A model generated the notes under the pieces. That model saw nothing but the letters and a program-made list of their open reading frames with translations. It searched no databases and was not told the DNA's origin. DNA of 64,000 nt from MAG-120531 sp963934855 (GTDB lineage: Bacteria > Bacteroidota > Bacteroidia > Flavobacteriales > Flavobacteriaceae), in assembly GCA_963934855.1 (NCBI GenBank), contig CAWWAC010000003.1:1-64000 (forward strand), given 5' to 3'. Position numbers and translations under genes: made by a program. This document shows positions 60,544 through 64,000 of this stretch, in pieces (the stretch's first letter is position 1; every line of letters begins with the position of its first letter).

Positions 60544-62745
60544 TTAATTAGCTACCTCACTAATAAATTTAATCCTGTAGAGTCTGAGCTCGTCGTCGTC
60601 GTATTCACCATCAAAGGCCTCTAGAGCAAATTCAATAAGATCAGATTCTGACCGAATAAAATAATCGTGAATTTCTTCTTGCTGATCTTCGTCCAAAATT
60701 TCATCTATCCAATACCCTAGATTCAATTTGGTGCCAGAAAATACGATCTGTTCCATCTCCTTAATGAGGTCTCCTAAAGAAAGCCCTTTTGCCTTGGCAA
60801 TGTCATCTATGGGGAGCTTTCTATCTATATTTTGTATGATGTACAATTTAAGACCAGAATTTGCTCCGGTACTTTTAACCACTAAGTCTTGAGGCCTATA
60901 TATTTCATTGTCGGACACATATGAGCTTATAGCTGCTAAAAAAGGAATGCCATATTTTTTGGCTTTTCCCTCTCCTACCCCATGAATATTTAATAGTTCT
61001 TCATGGCTTAATGGATATTTTAAAGCCATATCTTGAAGAGAAGACTCTTGAAAAATAACATAAGGGGGCACCTTAAGTTTTTGAGCTTCTGAAACCACAA
61101 GAGATTTCAGAATTTTATAGAGTGTCTCATCTGCTATGCCTGCTGCTGCTTTGGCAGCACTCACAATGGCATTGTCTGCAGCTGCATTGTAAACATGGTC
61201 TTTGGTCATTAAAAAAGGCGTGGGGTTTTCAATGAAATCTAGGCCTTGTGGAGTGAGTTTTAAAATACCGTATTGCTCAATTTCTTTTTTTAAATAACCA
61301 GCTACTAAAGTTTGTCTCACCAAAGCCATCCAATATTCTTTTTCTCTATCTGCACCTATTCCAAAGAAAGATTTCTCATCTGTTCTATGAGAACTGATTA
61401 GAGCATTTGCTTTTCCAACAAGTACTTTTACAATTTCTTTAGACTTAAACTTCTCATTAGTGCTTTTTACTACCTCTAATAGTTTTAAAACAGAGGGGCC
61501 AGCTTCCTCCTTAGCCTTAGGGTTTCTGGTATTGTCATCCATGTCTGCCCCATCACCATTTATCTCGTCAAAATACTCTCCAAAATAATGGAGAATAAAT
61601 TTTCTTCTAGACATGGAAGTTTCTGCAAAGCCCACTATTTCTTGTAATAATGCATTGCCAATTTCCTGCTCTGCAACAGGCTTTCCTGCCATAAACTTCT
61701 CTAGCTTCTCTATGTCTTTATAGGAGTAAAAGGCCAAGCAATGTCCCTCTCCTCCATCTCTTCCGGCGCGGCCAGTTTCTTGGTAATAGCTTTCAATACT
61801 TTTAGGAATATCGTGGTGTATCACATACCGTACATCTGGCTTGTCTATTCCCATACCAAAAGCAATAGTAGCCACTACAACATCTACCTCTTCCATAAGG
61901 AACATGTCTTGATATCTAGATCTTGTCTTAGTGTCAAAACCAGCGTGATAGGGCACTGCACTTATACCATTAACCTGTAATACCTGTGCTAATTCCTCTA
62001 CTTTTTTTCTACTTAGGCAATATATAATACCAGATTTTGTAGCGTTTTGCTTTACAAACCTGATAATATCACCTTCTACATTCTGAGTTTTGGGTCTTAC
62101 TTCGTAAAATAAATTAGGCCTATTAAAAGAGGATTTAAAAACCGTTGCATCTAAAATTCCAAGGTTTTTAATAATATCTTCTTGTACTTTTGGCGTAGCG
62201 GTTGCCGTTAATCCTATAATAGGAATAGCGTCTCCCAGCCTATTGATAATACGTTGTAAATTTCTGTATTCTGGTCTAAAATCATGTCCCCATTCAGAAA
62301 TACAATGGGCCTCATCTACCGCTACAAACGAGATAATAACTTCTTTTAAAAAGGCTACATTCTCATCTTTTGTAAGAGACTCTGGCGCTACATATAAAAG
62401 CTTTGTAATTCCATTAATGACATCACTTTTTACTTGTTTAATTTCTGATTTGGTGAGTGAAGAATTTAAAACATGCGCCACTCCAGGATTGGAAGAAACC
62501 CCTCTAATGGCGTCTACCTGGTTTTTCATCAGTGCAATAAGGGGAGACACCACAATAGCAGTACCCTCTTGTAATAAGGCGGGAAGCTGGTAGCACATGG
62601 ACTTTCCACCTCCTGTAGGCATAATTACAAAACTATTTCTCTTTGCTAACACATTTTGTATCACCTCTTCTTGACGTCCTTTAAATTCCGAGAAACCAAA
62701 AAATTGTTTCAGGGCTGCGCGCAAGTCATAATCATTATTAGCCAT
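60544..62745 (-). CDS. recQ: ATP-dependent DNA helicase RecQ
   Basis: A 733-residue RecQ. Walker A is MPTGGGKSMCYQLPALL at about residues 42-58, DEAH box VDEAHCISEWGHDFRPEY near 138-155, GRAGRDGG near 328; then the RecQ-C winged-helix region and an HRDC domain at about 560-625 (LKVPPYVIFQESSLQDMA). The zinc cluster is lost: where other RecQs have C-RR...YFGE..CGNCDIC this one reads SMSRRKFILHYFGEYFD, then no cysteines. That loss is, as far as I recall, shared by flavobacterial RecQ. A long acidic C-terminal domain (about 630-733) is extra. Single gene, divergent from kpsF. Confidence 0.95.
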   Translation of the reverse strand: MANNDYDLRAALKQFFGFSEFKGRQEEVIQNVLAKRNSFVIMPTGGGKSMCYQLPALLQEGTAIVVSPLIALMKNQVDAIRGVSSNPGVAHVLNSSLTKSEIKQVKSDVINGITKLLYVAPESLTKDENVAFLKEVIISFVAVDEAHCISEWGHDFRPEYRNLQRIINRLGDAIPIIGLTATATPKVQEDIIKNLGILDATVFKSSFNRPNLFYEVRPKTQNVEGDIIRFVKQNATKSGIIYCLSRKKVEELAQVLQVNGISAVPYHAGFDTKTRSRYQDMFLMEEVDVVVATIAFGMGIDKPDVRYVIHHDIPKSIESYYQETGRAGRDGGEGHCLAFYSYKDIEKLEKFMAGKPVAEQEIGNALLQEIVGFAETSMSRRKFILHYFGEYFDEINGDGADMDDNTRNPKAKEEAGPSVLKLLEVVKSTNEKFKSKEIVKVLVGKANALISSHRTDEKSFFGIGADREKEYWMALVRQTLVAGYLKKEIEQYGILKLTPQGLDFIENPTPFLMTKDHVYNAAADNAIVSAAKAAAGIADETLYKILKSLVVSEAQKLKVPPYVIFQESSLQDMALKYPLSHEELLNIHGVGEGKAKKYGIPFLAAISSYVSDNEIYRPQDLVVKSTGANSGLKLYIIQNIDRKLPIDDIAKAKGLSLGDLIKEMEQIVFSGTKLNLGYWIDEILDEDQQEEIHDYFIRSESDLIEFALEAFDGEYDDDELRLYRIKFISEVAN

Positions 62746-62770
62746 AAGATTGTTCTATCATTATTTGGGA

Positions 62771-62896
62771 TAGGTATTTTTCATATATTATGAGCAGTTG
62801 AAAAACACCTCGTATAGGTGACTTTCATGTAATTAGGTATTTTTCGTATATTATTTGCAGTTGAAAAACACCTCGTATAGGTAACTTTAATGTAAT
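62771..62896. repeat. Tandem direct repeat, two 63-bp units with internal dyads
   Basis: Units at 62771-62833 and 62834-62896 are adjacent and match at 58 of 63 positions. Each contains an imperfect dyad (AGGTATTTTTC against GAAAAACACCT, 10 of 11 pairing) with a 17-base loop, and a second short dyad ACCT-CGTAT-AGGT. Read on either strand it could fold or bind a protein. Seen only here in the window. Confidence 0.9.
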
Positions 62897-62900
62897 TTTG
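62893..62900 (+). promoter_or_regulatory. -7 box of kpsF
   Basis: TAATTTTG, partly inside the end of the second repeat unit and 56 bases before the TTG start; no -33 TTTG at normal distance. Confidence 0.35.
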
Positions 62901-62956
62901 TCAAATTAAATATAATACATTCTTTTAGAAAAAGAACCATAAAAAATATTTTTCCT

Positions 62957-63922
62957 TTGAATCTCAAATCAAAAATTTTACAGAGTGCCATTAGAACATT
63001 TCAAATTGAAAGAGATGCATTAGACGCATTAATTCCATTGCTAAATGATGAATTTGAAAATGCAGTAAACGCCTTGTTTAAAGCTTCAGGGAGGGTTGTA
63101 ATTACTGGAATTGGAAAAAGCGCCATAATAGCCAGCAAGATTGTAGCTACCCTAAACTCTACTGGGACTCCTGCTATTTTTATGCATGCTGCAGATGCCA
63201 TACACGGAGATTTAGGGACTATACAGAATGAAGATTGTGTTATTTGTATTTCAAAAAGTGGGAATACGCCAGAAATTAAAGTTTTAGTGCCACTTCTAAA
63301 AAGAGCTAATAATCCTTTAATTGCCATCACTGGTAACACCCAATCCTTTTTAGCGCTTCATGCAGATTATGTGCTCAATACTACTGTAGCGCAAGAAGCA
63401 TGTCCAAATAACTTAGCCCCTACTACAAGCACCACCGCTCAATTGGTCATGGGTGACGCCTTAGCTGTGTGCCTTTTAGAGTTAAAAGGTTTTAATTCTA
63501 AAGACTTTGCTCAATACCACCCAGGTGGATCTCTTGGAAAAAAACTGTATTTAAGAGTTGGAGATATAGTAAAAAACAATGCCAAACCTCAAGTATCACT
63601 CCATACGCCCGTTAAAGAAGTGATTATGGAAATATCTAAAAAATTACTTGGAGCTGCAGCCGTCATAGACGGAGAGAAGCTGGTTGGAGTAGTGACGGAT
63701 GGTGACATTAGGAGGATGTTAAATACCTATGAAAATATTGGAAATTTAACTGCCTCAGATATTATGAGCAGCCAACCAAAGACTATTGAGGTAGACAACC
63801 TTGCTGTAGCTGCTTTAAAAATAATGCAAGAAAACCACATCACACAGCTCCTAGCTACAGAGAATAACCATTACGCAGGGGTGGTACATTTACACAATCT
63901 AATTCAAGAAGGAATTGTTTAA
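62957..63922 (+). CDS. kdsD: Arabinose-5-phosphate isomerase KpsF/KdsD (SIS plus CBS domains)
   Basis: Converts ribulose-5-phosphate to arabinose-5-phosphate, the first step to Kdo. The 321-residue protein has a SIS domain (GRVVITGIGKSAIIASKIVATLNSTGTPAIFMHAADAIHGDLG, about residues 44-88; SKSGNTPEI near 98) and two CBS domains (about 205-260 and 270-321). The joint SIS/CBS architecture, and the AHYHPGGSLGKKL-type motif (QYHPGGSLGKKL) identify the family. The start is TTG 62957; the stop overlaps the tatC ATG by one base (TAATG). With kdsB at 10 kb this supplies two Kdo-pathway enzymes in the window. Confidence 0.95.
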   Translation: MNLKSKILQSAIRTFQIERDALDALIPLLNDEFENAVNALFKASGRVVITGIGKSAIIASKIVATLNSTGTPAIFMHAADAIHGDLGTIQNEDCVICISKSGNTPEIKVLVPLLKRANNPLIAITGNTQSFLALHADYVLNTTVAQEACPNNLAPTTSTTAQLVMGDALAVCLLELKGFNSKDFAQYHPGGSLGKKLYLRVGDIVKNNAKPQVSLHTPVKEVIMEISKKLLGAAAVIDGEKLVGVVTDGDIRRMLNTYENIGNLTASDIMSSQPKTIEVDNLAVAALKIMQENHITQLLATENNHYAGVVHLHNLIQEGIV

Positions 63923-64000
63923 TGAAAAAGAATAAAAATGTCAATGAGATGTCTTTTTTAGATCATCTTGAAGAGTTAAGATGGCACCTCATTAGGGCTA
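63922..64000 (+). CDS. tatC: Sec-independent protein translocase TatC, N-terminal part; 3' end outside window
   Basis: The first 26 codons are visible: a charged start (MKKNKNVNE), then MSFLDHLEELRWHLIRA, the classical N-terminal cytosolic and first-membrane-segment motif of TatC, the substrate-binding core of the twin-arginine pathway. The start overlaps the kdsD stop by one base, so the two are coupled. Two Tat-like signals are found in this window, in the TIM-barrel isomerase (47065) and the S66 peptidase (59451). Confidence 0.93.
   Translation, partial: MKKNKNVNEMSFLDHLEELRWHLIRA

Larger units (their letters stand above)
62746..62956. other. Divergent intergenic region recQ / kpsF
   Basis: 211 bases without a gene, holding a 63-bp tandem repeat (62771-62896) and a -7 box for kpsF. 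Confidence 0.6.

Overview
This window reads as a contiguous piece of chromosome from an AT-rich member of the Flavobacteriia (Bacteroidota), most likely a marine Flavobacteriaceae. The evidence is gene content and regulation. Lineage-typical proteins include a DUF3822 protein next to rsmD, BshC, the UMF1-type MFS carrier, head-GIN and DUF4097 proteins, a LysM/periplasmic-binding fusion after guaA, and a CrtA-like protein. RecQ and DnaX lack their usual zinc-cluster cysteines. Start codons lack Shine-Dalgarno sequences, many genes are preceded by the Bacteroidota -7 box TAnnTTTG, and TTG is a frequent alternative start codon. The genus cannot be fixed from this window.

Layout. 0-9.5 kb: 3' end of selD, a zinc-ribbon methyltransferase, a CrtA-like carotenoid oxygenase, a FUSC membrane protein, exported Xaa-Pro aminopeptidase, gcvT, a degenerate SDR, phhB-like, yebC. 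9.5-19.4 kb: kdsB plus acyltransferase, a RecD-like helicase, an operon of unknown protein / DUF3822 / rsmD, the RNase P RNA gene, dnaX-miaE, ppk1. 19.4-28.3 kb (almost all minus strand): pdxH; pyrR-pyrB-small protein-rnz; lon-cmk-rpsA. 28.5-31.4 kb: an ECF sigma / membrane protein / two beta-helical surface proteins operon. 31.5-39.7 kb: MFS carrier, two msrB genes, lpdA, aroQ, xerD, an exported M20 hydrolase, a second ECF sigma with a membrane partner. 39.7-50.9 kb: acyltransferase, Nudix hydrolase, lipoprotein peptidyl-prolyl isomerase, pyrG-yidC-mnmA, DUF3820, a Tat-exported TIM-barrel isomerase, guaA plus LysM-binding protein. 50.9-64 kb: PNPOx-like protein, bshC plus PLP decarboxylase, M14 peptidase and EEP phosphatase, a carboxypeptidase-regulatory-domain protein with an S66 peptidase, recQ, kpsF/kdsD, and the first 26 codons of tatC.

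Most of this is housekeeping: nucleotide synthesis (pyrR, pyrB, pyrG, guaA, cmk), translation and RNA maturation (rpsA, rsmD, miaE, mnmA, rnz, rnpB), replication and recombination (dnaX, recQ, xerD, RecD-like), envelope (kdsB, kdsD, yidC, acyltransferases, tatC) and redox protection (bshC, msrB pair, pdxH). I see no mobile element, prophage, CRISPR array, tRNA or rRNA gene, and no clear-cut undescribed system. The points most worth following up are a 63-bp tandem repeat with internal dyads upstream of kpsF, several genes whose -7 box abuts the start codon (possible leaderless mRNAs), the sigma/beta-helix operon, an acyltransferase with altered catalytic motifs, and the uncharacterised small proteins locked into pyrimidine and rsmD operons. 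Beyond the rnpB region (14464-14903) no stretch over 300 bases is without a gene.
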